A model generated the notes under the pieces. The model did no database searches and was not told the DNA's origin. It saw nothing but the letters and a program-made list of their open reading frames with translations. Positions 40,243-48,868 of a DNA stretch of 64,000 nt are shown here, piece by piece (the stretch's first letter is position 1; every line of letters starts with the position of its first letter). This DNA is from Elioraea sp964533585 (lineage in GTDB: Bacteria > Pseudomonadota > Alphaproteobacteria > Acetobacterales > Acetobacteraceae), in assembly GCA_964533585.1 (NCBI GenBank), contig CAZHMM010000002.1, forward strand, positions 1 through 64,000, written 5' to 3'. A program made the translations under genes and the position numbers.

Positions 40243-42843
40243 TCAGTCCGGCAGGGCGGCCACGGCCGCGCGGATCCGCTCGGCGACCGCCTGGGCGGTC
40301 GCGGCGCCGTCCGTCAGCGTCGCCGCCGGGATGGGCGGGCCGAACGTGACGCGCACCGGATGCGGCTTCGGCAACCGCGCGGTGCGCGGCATCGCCTCGA
40401 AGGTGCCGACGATCCGCGCCGGCACCACTGCCGCACCGGTCGCGCGCACGAGCTCGCCGACCCCGGGCAGGAAACGCTGGATCGTGCCGTCGGGGCTCCG
40501 CCAGCTCTCCGGAAACCAGACCAGGCAGTCGCCGCGACTGAGTGCCTCCTTGGCGTAGGCGAGCGTGGTCGCGGGCTGGCGCTCATCGACCGGGAAGACG
40601 CGGGCCGCGCGCGCGAGGAACCGCCCGATGCGCGAGACGAACAGCCGCGACCGCTCGCCCGACCAGCGGATGCGCGCGAGCGCCGGCTTCGGCAGGGCCG
40701 CGGCCATGATCGCCGGGTCGATGTCGGACAGGTGGTTGACCGCGACGATGACCGGACCGTCGGGGAGATGCTCGCGGCCGCTGACGCGCAGTCGGAACAG
40801 CACCGCGCAGAGCAGCCGGTTCAGCCCCGCCAGCAGCCGCGCTGCCAGTGCGTGCGCGCCCGAGGGCGGCTCCAGCCACGCCAGGTCCGGCGGCTCGGGC
40901 GCGCGCGCCGGCGCGCCTTGGGCGGCGCGCTTCACCGCGAGGTCCAGGATGTCGCGCACCGTACCGATTTCGCCCCAGTCATCCTCGCTGAAACCGAGGC
41001 CGAGCCGGCTCTCCGCCTCCAGCGTGATCTCCACCCAGCCCAGGCTGTCCACGCCGAGATCGAGCTGCGGCGACTGCGACGGCGAAACGAGCTTGTCGGG
41101 GAAGCGCGCGGTCAGCAGCTCCCACATCGCCCGCGCGGTCGGCTCGGACAGGAGCGCGCGCTCCTCATCGGTCATCGTCGCGGCGGAGACGGTTCGGCCC
41201 GCCTTCGCCGCGTCGTAGAGCGCGGGCAGGCGGAAGCGCTGGATCTTGCCGAGCCGCGTGCGCGGCAGGGACTCGCGCGTGATCGCGTAGCCGGCGAGCC
41301 GCTGATACGACGCCAGGCGCTGCGAGAGCGTGCCCAGCGCGACGCGCACCGCGTCCTCGATCCGCGGCGAGCCGGAGGCGGCGATCGCCGGCTCGTCCGG
41401 CACCACCAGCGCAACGAGCGCGCCCTGCCGCTCCAGCACCGCGATCTCCTTGATCGCCGGATCGGCGCCGTAGTGCTTCTCCAGCTCCTCGGGGAAGACG
41501 TTCTTGCCGCCCCCGAGCACGATCATCTCCTTCACCCGTCCGACGATGTGCACGTAGCCGTCGGCGTCGATGAAGCCGAGATCGCCCGTGCGGAACCAGC
41601 CATCGGGGGTGAAGGCCGCCTCGTTCGCCTCCGGATTATCGCGGTAGCCGGCGAATACCGAGGGGCCGCGGCATTGCAGCTCGCCCACGCCCTTCTCGTC
41701 TGGCTCGGCGACGCGCAGCTCCGCGCCCGGCAGCAGGAACCCCTCCGAGCCGATCCGCGCCTTGTCCTTGTGGTTGTTGGTCAGGATCGAGGCGGTCTCG
41801 GCGAGTCCCCAGCCGGACAGCACCTGCCAGCCCAGCGCCTCCAGCGGCCAGATCAGCTCGGCCTCGAACGCGGCACCACCCGAGGCCATCAGCCAAAGGT
41901 CGGGGGCCAAGTTCCGGTGGATCGAGCCGAACAGTCGCCGCCCGACGCGGAGGCCGAAGCGTCGGCGCAGGAACAGCGAGACCGCGAACAGCGCCTTGAA
42001 GATCCGCCGCTTCAGCCACGGCTGCTGCGCCACGCGCGCCATCAGCCCGTTCAGCAGCGCCGCGTAGAGCCGCGGCACCGCCACCATCACCGTGCAGCGC
42101 CCCTCCTTCAGCGCGGCGACGATGTGCGGCCCCGTCACGCTCTCGGGCAGCACCACCGTGGTGCCGAGCGCGAACGGCGTCAGGATGCCGACCGTCAGCG
42201 GATAGACGTGGTGCAGCGGCAACGGCAGCAGGGCGCGATCGTCGTGCGTCACGATCCCCTGCACCGCGAGCGCGCGGACGTTGTGCAGCACGTTGGCGTG
42301 GGTGAGCAGGAAGGATTTCGGCCTTCCCGTGGTGCCGCTGGTGGTGACCAGCATCATCGGGTCCTCGGGCCGGATCGGCGGCAGCTCGGCCTTCTCCCCC
42401 GTCGCCCAGTCGGTCCAGCGCGGCAGCCCCTCGGCCGGATCGAGCGTGACAAGCGTCAGGGCGGGATCGAGGGCGGCGAGGCGCGGCGCGTGGGCGGCGG
42501 CGCAGAACGCGAGCCGCGCGCCGCTGTCCGGCACCAGCACCTTCAATTCCTCGTCGGTGGTGAGCTCGTCGAGCGCGGCGGCGATCGCGCCCAGCGCGCC
42601 GAGTGCCAGCCGCACCACCACCCAGTCATGGCTGTTCGGCCCGAACAGGAGCACCGGGTCGCCGGGCTTCAGCCCGCGCGCCGCCAGCGCCCCGGCCAGC
42701 GACAGGGCGCGGGCGCCGATCTCGGCATAGCTCAGCGCCTCGCCCTTGCCCTCGCGCACATGCAAGAGCGCCGGCCGGTCGCCGTGCCGGGCCAGCCCCT
42801 CCACTAGGTCCCGCAGCGTCGAAGGTCCGTCCGGTGCGCGCAT
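40243..42843 (-). CDS. Fusion of acyl-AMP ligase, acyl carrier protein and 1-acylglycerol-3-phosphate acyltransferase
   Basis: An 866-residue three-part enzyme. Residues about 1-545 are an AMP-binding acyl-activating enzyme (TTSGTTGRPKSFLLTH; GWFRTGDLGFID; RVKEMIVLGGGKNVFPEEL). Residues about 560-650 are an acyl-carrier domain with the phosphopantetheine serine in LGVDSLGWVEI. Residues about 670-866 are a PlsC-type acyltransferase with NHLSDID in place of the standard NHxxxxD. The order is opposite to E. coli Aas, where the acyltransferase comes first. It probably loads fatty acids on its own carrier and transfers them to a lysophospholipid. ATG 42843 is preferred over an upstream TTG. Confidence 0.9.
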   Translation of the reverse strand: MRAPDGPSTLRDLVEGLARHGDRPALLHVREGKGEALSYAEIGARALSLAGALAARGLKPGDPVLLFGPNSHDWVVVRLALGALGAIAAALDELTTDEELKVLVPDSGARLAFCAAAHAPRLAALDPALTLVTLDPAEGLPRWTDWATGEKAELPPIRPEDPMMLVTTSGTTGRPKSFLLTHANVLHNVRALAVQGIVTHDDRALLPLPLHHVYPLTVGILTPFALGTTVVLPESVTGPHIVAALKEGRCTVMVAVPRLYAALLNGLMARVAQQPWLKRRIFKALFAVSLFLRRRFGLRVGRRLFGSIHRNLAPDLWLMASGGAAFEAELIWPLEALGWQVLSGWGLAETASILTNNHKDKARIGSEGFLLPGAELRVAEPDEKGVGELQCRGPSVFAGYRDNPEANEAAFTPDGWFRTGDLGFIDADGYVHIVGRVKEMIVLGGGKNVFPEELEKHYGADPAIKEIAVLERQGALVALVVPDEPAIAASGSPRIEDAVRVALGTLSQRLASYQRLAGYAITRESLPRTRLGKIQRFRLPALYDAAKAGRTVSAATMTDEERALLSEPTARAMWELLTARFPDKLVSPSQSPQLDLGVDSLGWVEITLEAESRLGLGFSEDDWGEIGTVRDILDLAVKRAAQGAPARAPEPPDLAWLEPPSGAHALAARLLAGLNRLLCAVLFRLRVSGREHLPDGPVIVAVNHLSDIDPAIMAAALPKPALARIRWSGERSRLFVSRIGRFLARAARVFPVDERQPATTLAYAKEALSRGDCLVWFPESWRSPDGTIQRFLPGVGELVRATGAAVVPARIVGTFEAMPRTARLPKPHPVRVTFGPPIPAATLTDGAATAQAVAERIRAAVAALPD

Positions 42844-42923
42844 GGACGCAAGCTTACGGTTTCCCGACGCCGTGCCCAACCGCTAGCCTTTCGCGGCTGC
42901 GTGAGCCGGGAGGATGATCGGGC

Positions 42924-44594
42924 GTGTCGGTGTTCGAGGAAGTGGCGGCGCTGCTGGCGATCGCCTCGGTGGTTGGCTTGATTGGCGTCGCAGCGCGTCA
43001 GCCGCTGATCGTCTCGTTCATCGCCGTCGGCATCCTGGTCGGGCCGTCGGGGTTCGGCATCGTCACGGGCGGGATCGTCGTCGAGACCCTCGCCCGCCTC
43101 GGCATCGCGCTGCTGCTGTTCCTGGTCGGGCTCAAGCTGGACATCAACCTGATCCGCAGCTTCGGCCGCGTCGCCGTCGCCACCGGGCTCGGCCAGGTGG
43201 CGTTCACCTCGATCGGCGGCTTCCTGATCTGCCTCGCGCTCGGCATGGGCGCGGTCGAGGCGCTCTATGTCGCGGTCGCGCTGACCTTCTCCTCCACCAT
43301 CATCATCGTGAAGCTGCTGTCGGACAAGCGCGAGATCGACGCGCTGCACGGGCGGATCGCGCTCGGCTTCCTGATCGTGCAGGACATCTGCGTCGTGATC
43401 GCGATGATCGTGCTCTCGGCCTTCGACGCCGCCGCCGGCGAGGGGGGGGCGCTGGCCTTGGCCCGGGCGCTCGGCGGCGGCGTGGCGCTGGTTGCGGTCG
43501 CGGCGCTGTTCATGCGCTACCTCGCCGAGCCGCTGCTGACCCGCATGGCGCGCGAGCCCGAGCTGCTGGTGGTGTTCGCGATCGGCTGGGCCGCGGTCGG
43601 CGCGGCGGCGGCGGATGCAGTGGGGCTCTCGAAGGAGCTCGGCGGGCTGCTCGCCGGCGTCAGCCTCGGCTCGACCTCGGTGCGCGAGGCGATCGCCGCG
43701 CGGCTCGCGCCGCTGCGCGACTTCCTGCTGCTGTTCTTCTTCCTCGAGCTCGGCGCGCTGTTCGACTTCTCGGCGGTGGCCGACCGGCTGGGCGAGGCGG
43801 CGATCCTCTCGGTGTTCGTGCTGGTCGGCAATCCGGTGATCGTGATGGCGATCATGGGGGTGATGGGCTATCGCAAGCGCACCGGCTTCCTCGCCGGGCT
43901 TACCGTCGCGCAGATCAGCGAGTTCAGCCTGGTGTTCATCGCGCTCGGCCACGCGCTCGGCCATGTGGGGCTGGAGGCGGTGGGGCTGACGACTCTGGTC
44001 GGCATCGTCACGATCGGGCTCTCGACCTACATGATCGTGCACTCCTTCACGCTCTATCGCTGGCTTGAGCCGCTGCTGTGGCCGTTCGAACGCAGGCGCG
44101 GCCTGCGCGAGGACCATGCGCTGACGGAGGGCGAGGCGCCCGCCCGGCCGGTGATCCTGTTCGGGCTCGGCCGCTACGGCACCGCGATCGCCGAGCGCCT
44201 GGCCGAACGCGGGGTCGGCTTCCTCGGCGTCGATTTCGATCCGCAGGCGGTGCGGTCATTCCAGCGCCGGGGCTGGCCCGCGATCTACGGCGACGGGTCC
44301 GATCCCAATTTCGTGGCCGGCCTGCCGCTGCGCGACGCGGCGTGGATTGTCGTCGCCGTGCCGCACGCCGCCGGCGTGCTCGGCCATGCCGAAATGCGTG
44401 GCGCGCTGCTCGCCGGGCTGCGCCATGGCGGGTTCCGGGGCAAGGTCGCGCTGACCGCCACCGCGCCCGGCGAGGAGGCGCGGCTGCGCGAGATCGGCGC
44501 GGATGTCGTGTTGTCGCCCTTCGCCGACGCCGCGGAGGAGGCCGTGCAGCGGATCCTCGAGCAGCAGCCGGCAGCGGAGCGCGTGGAGACCTGA
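42924..44594 (+). CDS. Kef-type cation/proton antiporter with NAD-binding domain
   Basis: A 556-residue CPA2-family antiporter: about 12 transmembrane helices in residues 1-385 (LIVSFIAVGILVGPSGFGIV; ALLLFLVGLKLDINLI), then a cytoplasmic TrkA-N/Rossmann domain (from about 405, VILFGLGRYGTAIAERLAE). Such proteins exchange potassium for protons and can be gated by nucleotides. It starts with GTG 42924. It is four bases upstream of a potassium-channel-like gene, so the two are likely one potassium-handling operon. Confidence 0.93.
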   Translation: MSVFEEVAALLAIASVVGLIGVAARQPLIVSFIAVGILVGPSGFGIVTGGIVVETLARLGIALLLFLVGLKLDINLIRSFGRVAVATGLGQVAFTSIGGFLICLALGMGAVEALYVAVALTFSSTIIIVKLLSDKREIDALHGRIALGFLIVQDICVVIAMIVLSAFDAAAGEGGALALARALGGGVALVAVAALFMRYLAEPLLTRMAREPELLVVFAIGWAAVGAAAADAVGLSKELGGLLAGVSLGSTSVREAIAARLAPLRDFLLLFFFLELGALFDFSAVADRLGEAAILSVFVLVGNPVIVMAIMGVMGYRKRTGFLAGLTVAQISEFSLVFIALGHALGHVGLEAVGLTTLVGIVTIGLSTYMIVHSFTLYRWLEPLLWPFERRRGLREDHALTEGEAPARPVILFGLGRYGTAIAERLAERGVGFLGVDFDPQAVRSFQRRGWPAIYGDGSDPNFVAGLPLRDAAWIVVAVPHAAGVLGHAEMRGALLAGLRHGGFRGKVALTATAPGEEARLREIGADVVLSPFADAAEEAVQRILEQQPAAERVET

Positions 44595-44597
44595 GCG

Positions 44598-45670
44598 ATG
44601 GAGGGCACCCTGCGGATCGACCGGCGCTGGTGGCGTGCCGTGACGTTCACGGCGATCCTCGCGCTGCTGGTCGGTTTTGCCGCCCGCCCGACTGATCACA
44701 CCTTCGCGCTGCTCCTGGTCATGACGGCCGCTGCCGCCTTCGGCTTCTTCCATGTCCTGTTCCCGGGCGGGCTGCATTTCGCCGTCGCGCTCGCCAACGG
44801 TCTTGCCGTCTACGCGACCCTGTTCGCGTTCTTCTCCGAGAGCAATTTCCCCCGGGTCGAGGGGCTCGTGTCCGATCTCGGCTTCCTGTTCCCGGTCGTG
44901 GCGTTCCTCGCCTCGGCGTGGTGGCACCGGAGCGCGTTCGCCCGCCTCGTCGCCAGCGAGCGGCTGCGCGAGACCGCGCATTTCCCGCGCCTGCTCGGCT
45001 GGCTCGTGCCGGTGCTGGTGATCGGCGCGGCCAGCTTCGCCCTGCCCGAGCTCGACCTGTCGGCCCGGACCGAGCAGACCGCCTTCCTGCTCGCGATGAC
45101 GCTGATCTCCATGGTGGTGGCGGCCGCCTCGCGCGACGTGGTCGCCTTCCTGCTCGACGCCTCGCTGCTGTTCGAGGCGTTCTTCGCCCGCATCCAGCGC
45201 CTGTTCATCCCGGCCTTCGCGTTCCTCACGCTCTACTCGCTGCTGGTGATCGTCTTCGCCTGCCTCTACCGGCTGCTGGATGCCGCGATGGGCGAACCGA
45301 TGCTGGCCTTTGCCGGGATCCGGCGCGCGATGAGCTTCTCGGAGGCGCTCTACTTCTCGGTCGTGACCCTGTCGACGATCGGCTACGGCGACGTCGTCCC
45401 GGTCGGCCCGGCCGCCCGCACCGTGGCCTCGATCCAGGCGGTTCTCGGCGTGCTGCTGCTGTTGTTCGGCTTCGCCGAGANNNNNNNNNNNNNNNNNNNN
45501 NNNNNNNNNNNNNNNNNNNNNNNNNNNNNNNNNNNNNNNNNNNNNNNNNNNNNNNNNNNNNNNNNNNNNNNNNNNNNNNNGCCTCGATCCAGGCGGTTCT
45601 CGGCGTGCTGCTGCTGTTGTTCGGCTTCGCCGAGATCATGAGTGCCAGCCGCGGCCGCGACGAGCACTGA
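44598..45670 (+). CDS. Two-pore-domain-type ion channel, interrupted by an assembly gap
   Basis: A membrane protein with about seven hydrophobic segments and, near residue 255, the potassium selectivity filter LSTIGYGDVVP between the last two helices. As written it crosses Ns (45481-45580) followed by a copy of the previous 55 bases. Joining 45480 to 45636 gives a continuous 305-residue protein ending GFAEIMSASRGRDEH. It has no cytoplasmic RCK domain of its own. It probably works with the antiporter gene just upstream. Confidence 0.87.
45481..45580. other. Assembly gap of 100 Ns with duplicated 55-base ends
   Basis: Bases 45426-45480 and 45581-45635 are identical, exactly as at the first gap. 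Removing 45481-45635 restores the channel gene. Confidence 0.9.
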
Positions 45671-45725
45671 GCCGCCATCAATCGGCCATGCCGCCGTGGT
45701 GACGTCGGGCCGAGGGGACATGGGC

Positions 45726-46685
45726 ATGGACTGGACAGGCGCCGCGGTCGCGATCACCGGGGGCGCGGGTTTTCTCGGCTCGGCGCTTGCGCGGGCGGCG
45801 GTCGCGCGCGGTGCGAAGGTCACCGTGATTGACGCCTTCCTGCCCGAGACCGGGGCCAACGCTGCGAACATCGAGGGCCTCGACGTGCGCGTGGTGCGCG
45901 CCGATCTGCGCCACGATCCGCTCGAGGATGCCCTCGCTGGCGCGGACGCGATCTTCCACCTCGCCGCGCAGACCTCGCACATGGGCAGCCAGGCCGATCC
46001 GCGCGGCGATCTGGCGCAGAACGCCGATGCGACGCTGCGGCTGATCCTGGCCGCGCGCACGGCCGCGCCGGGCGCCCGTGTGGTGCACGCCTCGACGCGC
46101 CAGCTCTACGGAAGGCCGCGCGCCTTGCCCGTCGCCGAGGGTCATCCGATCGATCCGCCGGACGCCAACGCGGTCAGCAAATGGGCCGCCGAACAGTACT
46201 GGCTGCTTGAGCAGAAGGTGCATGGCCGTCCCGTCGTGTCGCTGCGGCTGACCAACTGCTACGGACCGGGCGTGCGGGTGAAGGATCACCGCCAGACCTT
46301 CCTCGGCCTCTGGGTGCGGCGCGTGCTGGAGGGCGAGGCGTTCGAGGTCTGGGGCGGCGAGCAGACGCGCGACCTCGCCTATGCCGACGATGTGGCGGCG
46401 GCGTTCCTCGCCGCGGCCGAGGCACCTCCCGGCGTGTACAATCTCGGTGGCTCCCCGCCCGTTTCCTTGCGCCACCTCGCCGAGGCGCTGGTGGCAGCGA
46501 ATGGCGGCGGGCGCTACGTCGTGCAGGACTTCCCGGCCGATCGCGCCAAGATCGATATTGGCAGCTACGTCGCCGACGACTCCCGCTTCCGCGCCGCCAC
46601 CGGCTGGGCGCCGGCGGTATCGCTCGACGACGGACTGCGTCGCACGCTCGACTGGTTCCGCCCCCGCCTTGCCCGCTATCTCTGA
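45726..46685 (+). CDS. NAD-dependent epimerase/dehydratase
   Basis: A 319-residue extended SDR acting on nucleotide sugars. It has AITGGAGFLGSALARAAV near residue 8. The serine/threonine position is in ASTRQLYGRP; the usual YxxxK region is replaced by DANAVSKWAAEQYW, where a tyrosine in the standard place is not evident. ATG 45726 has GAGGGG eight bases upstream; the ATG six bases earlier is less well placed. It is followed by a DegT aminotransferase, so both may form an amino-sugar. Confidence 0.87.
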   Translation: MDWTGAAVAITGGAGFLGSALARAAVARGAKVTVIDAFLPETGANAANIEGLDVRVVRADLRHDPLEDALAGADAIFHLAAQTSHMGSQADPRGDLAQNADATLRLILAARTAAPGARVVHASTRQLYGRPRALPVAEGHPIDPPDANAVSKWAAEQYWLLEQKVHGRPVVSLRLTNCYGPGVRVKDHRQTFLGLWVRRVLEGEAFEVWGGEQTRDLAYADDVAAAFLAAAEAPPGVYNLGGSPPVSLRHLAEALVAANGGGRYVVQDFPADRAKIDIGSYVADDSRFRAATGWAPAVSLDDGLRRTLDWFRPRLARYL

Positions 46686-46696
46686 AAGTTCGACCC

Positions 46697-47839
46697 ATGA
46701 ATGTTCCGACCCCGCCCGTCACCGTGCCGCAGGCCGATCCCGGCGCGTCCTACCGCGCGCTCAAGGCACCGATCGACGCCGCGGTGGCGCGCGTGCTGGA
46801 GAGCGGCTGGTACATCCTCGGCCGAGAATGCACCGGCTTCGAGCAGGCCTTCGCGCGCTGGCAAGGTTCGGTCCGCGCGATCGGCGTCGCCAACGGCACC
46901 GACGCGCTGGCGCTCATCCTGCGCGGCCTCGGCGTCGGTCCGGGCGCGGCCGTGGCGACGGTGTCGCACACCGCCGTTGCGACGGTCGCGGCGATCGAGA
47001 TGGTCGGCGCCACACCGATCCTGCTCGACATCGATCCGGCGACCTACACGATGGACGCGAGCGAACTCGCCGCCGTGCTGCGCGACCCACCCGCGGGTCT
47101 GCCGCCGATCCGCGCGGTGATCCCGGTGCATCTCTACGGCCAGCCCGCCGCGATCGAGGCGATCATCACGAGCGCTGACCGGCACGGCGCGGCCGTGATC
47201 GAGGACTGCGCGCAGTGCCACGGCGCGATGGTGGGCGACCGCAGGGCCGGCACGCTCGGCCGCGCCGCCGCATTCAGCCTCTATCCCACCAAGAATCTCG
47301 GCGCGCTCGGCGATGGCGGCGTGATCGCCACCGACGACGTGGTGCTGGCCGATCGCATCGCCGCGCTGCGCCAGTACGGCTGGCACGAGCGCTATGTCAG
47401 CGACCTCGCCGGCGTGAACTCGCGGCTCGATGAGGTGCAGGCGGCGATCCTGACCGTGAAGCTCGCGCATCTCGATGCGGCGAATGCGCGCCGCCAGGCG
47501 ATCGCCGCGCGCTACGACGCAGCACTTGCCGGGACCGGCATCGCCCCGCCTGCGCGCCGCCCGGGTGCGACGCACGTGTTCCACCAGTACGTCATCCGCT
47601 GCGCCGACCGCGCAGCGATACAGGCGCAGTTCCGTGCGCGCGGCATCGGCACGAACGTGCACTACCCGATGCCGGTGCACGCGCAGCCCGCCTATCGCGG
47701 CCGCATCGCCCTCGGGCCCGCCGGCTGCCGCGCGACCGAGCGCGCCGCGGCCGAGGTGCTGTCGCTGCCGATGTTTCCCGAGCTGACCGACGCGCAGGTC
47801 GATCAGGTCTGCGCCGCCATCCGGACGCTTGCCGGATAG
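46697..47839 (+). CDS. DegT/DnrJ/EryC1/StrS family aminotransferase
   Basis: A 380-residue PLP sugar aminotransferase. The PLP lysine is K199 in FSLYPTKNLGALGDGG; other motifs are VANGTDALALILRGLG, PVHLYGQPA and VIEDCAQCHGA. It would transaminate a keto-sugar nucleotide. Its partner is the epimerase 11 bases upstream. No glycosyltransferases are next to it, so the final product (lipopolysaccharide, capsule or small molecule) cannot be told. Confidence 0.92.
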   Translation: MNVPTPPVTVPQADPGASYRALKAPIDAAVARVLESGWYILGRECTGFEQAFARWQGSVRAIGVANGTDALALILRGLGVGPGAAVATVSHTAVATVAAIEMVGATPILLDIDPATYTMDASELAAVLRDPPAGLPPIRAVIPVHLYGQPAAIEAIITSADRHGAAVIEDCAQCHGAMVGDRRAGTLGRAAAFSLYPTKNLGALGDGGVIATDDVVLADRIAALRQYGWHERYVSDLAGVNSRLDEVQAAILTVKLAHLDAANARRQAIAARYDAALAGTGIAPPARRPGATHVFHQYVIRCADRAAIQAQFRARGIGTNVHYPMPVHAQPAYRGRIALGPAGCRATERAAAEVLSLPMFPELTDAQVDQVCAAIRTLAG

Positions 47840-47887
47840 CACCGCAGCGGGCACCCTGCGGAGCATAAGCACGCAGGAGGAAGCGCC

Positions 47888-48862
47888 ATGATCCGCCGCC
47901 GGACCATCCTCGCCGCGGGAGCGGCCACGCTCGCCATGCCGGCGCTCGCCCAGCCCGCCTTCAGCCGACCGCTGCGCATCATCGTGCCCTTTGCGCCCGG
48001 CGGCAGCTCCGACATTCTCGCCCGGCTGATGGCGCCGAAGCTCGGCGAGGCGGTGGGCCAGAGCGTGGTGGTCGAGAACCGCGCCGGCGCGAACGGCCAT
48101 ATCGGTGCCGAAGCGGTCGCCCGCGCGCAGCCCGACGGGCACACCATGCTGATCACGGACGTCTCCAGCCTCGCGATCGCGCCGAGCCTGCTCAAGACCA
48201 TGTCCTATGATCCGCTGAAGGATCTCGCCCCTGTGACGATGGTGGCCTTCGCGCCCTACATCTTCGGCGCGCATCCCTCCGTGCCGGCGACCGACCTGCC
48301 GTCCTTCGTCGCCCACGCCAAGGCCAATCCCGGCAAGCTCAACCTCGCGCATAGCGGGGTCGGTGCCGCCAACCACCTGACCGGCATCGTGCTGGCGAAG
48401 CAGTTCGGCTTCACCTGGGAGTATGTGCCCTATCGCGGTGGTGCTGCCGCGATCCAGGGCGTGGTCGCGAACGAGTGCCAGGCGATCCTGAATGGCGCGA
48501 CCGCGACCCAGCCTTTCGTCACGTCCGGGCAGTTGCGCGGCATCGCGGTCTCCGGCACGGAACGGCTCGCCGCGCTGCCCGACATCAGGAGCTTTGGCGA
48601 ACTCGGCCTGCCCAAGCTGCTGGTCGAGAGCGGTACGTGGCAGGGGATCCTGGCGACCGGCGGCACGCCCGCGCCGGTCGTCGCGGCGGCGCACCGTGCG
48701 ATCACCGGCGTGCTCGCGGATGCGGCGATCGCCGAGCGGATCGTCCAGATCGGCGGCGCGGTGCGCACCATGCAGCCGGGCGCGTTCGGCGAGTGGCTCG
48801 CCGCCAGCACGCGCGACTGGGGTGCGGTGGTGCGCGAGAACAACGTCACGATCGAGAGCTGA
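47888..48862 (+). CDS. Bug-family tripartite tricarboxylate transporter substrate-binding protein
   Basis: A 324-residue periplasmic binding protein of the TctC/Bug type, with a signal sequence (MIRRRTILAAGAATLAMPAL). The mature protein starts with RPLRIIVPFAPGGSSDILAR, and VVENRAGANGHIGAEAVARA is typical. GGAGGAAG lies a few bases upstream of the start. No membrane subunits are nearby, as is common for these often orphan proteins. The ligand is unknown. Confidence 0.92.
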   Translation: MIRRRTILAAGAATLAMPALAQPAFSRPLRIIVPFAPGGSSDILARLMAPKLGEAVGQSVVVENRAGANGHIGAEAVARAQPDGHTMLITDVSSLAIAPSLLKTMSYDPLKDLAPVTMVAFAPYIFGAHPSVPATDLPSFVAHAKANPGKLNLAHSGVGAANHLTGIVLAKQFGFTWEYVPYRGGAAAIQGVVANECQAILNGATATQPFVTSGQLRGIAVSGTERLAALPDIRSFGELGLPKLLVESGTWQGILATGGTPAPVVAAAHRAITGVLADAAIAERIVQIGGAVRTMQPGAFGEWLAASTRDWGAVVRENNVTIES

Positions 48863-48868
48863 GCCGCG

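Noticed and set aside
40360..42807. 815-codon plus-strand frame
   Set aside because: It is antisense to the ligase/ACP/acyltransferase fusion, with no recognisable domain and extreme Arg/Gln/Ala bias.
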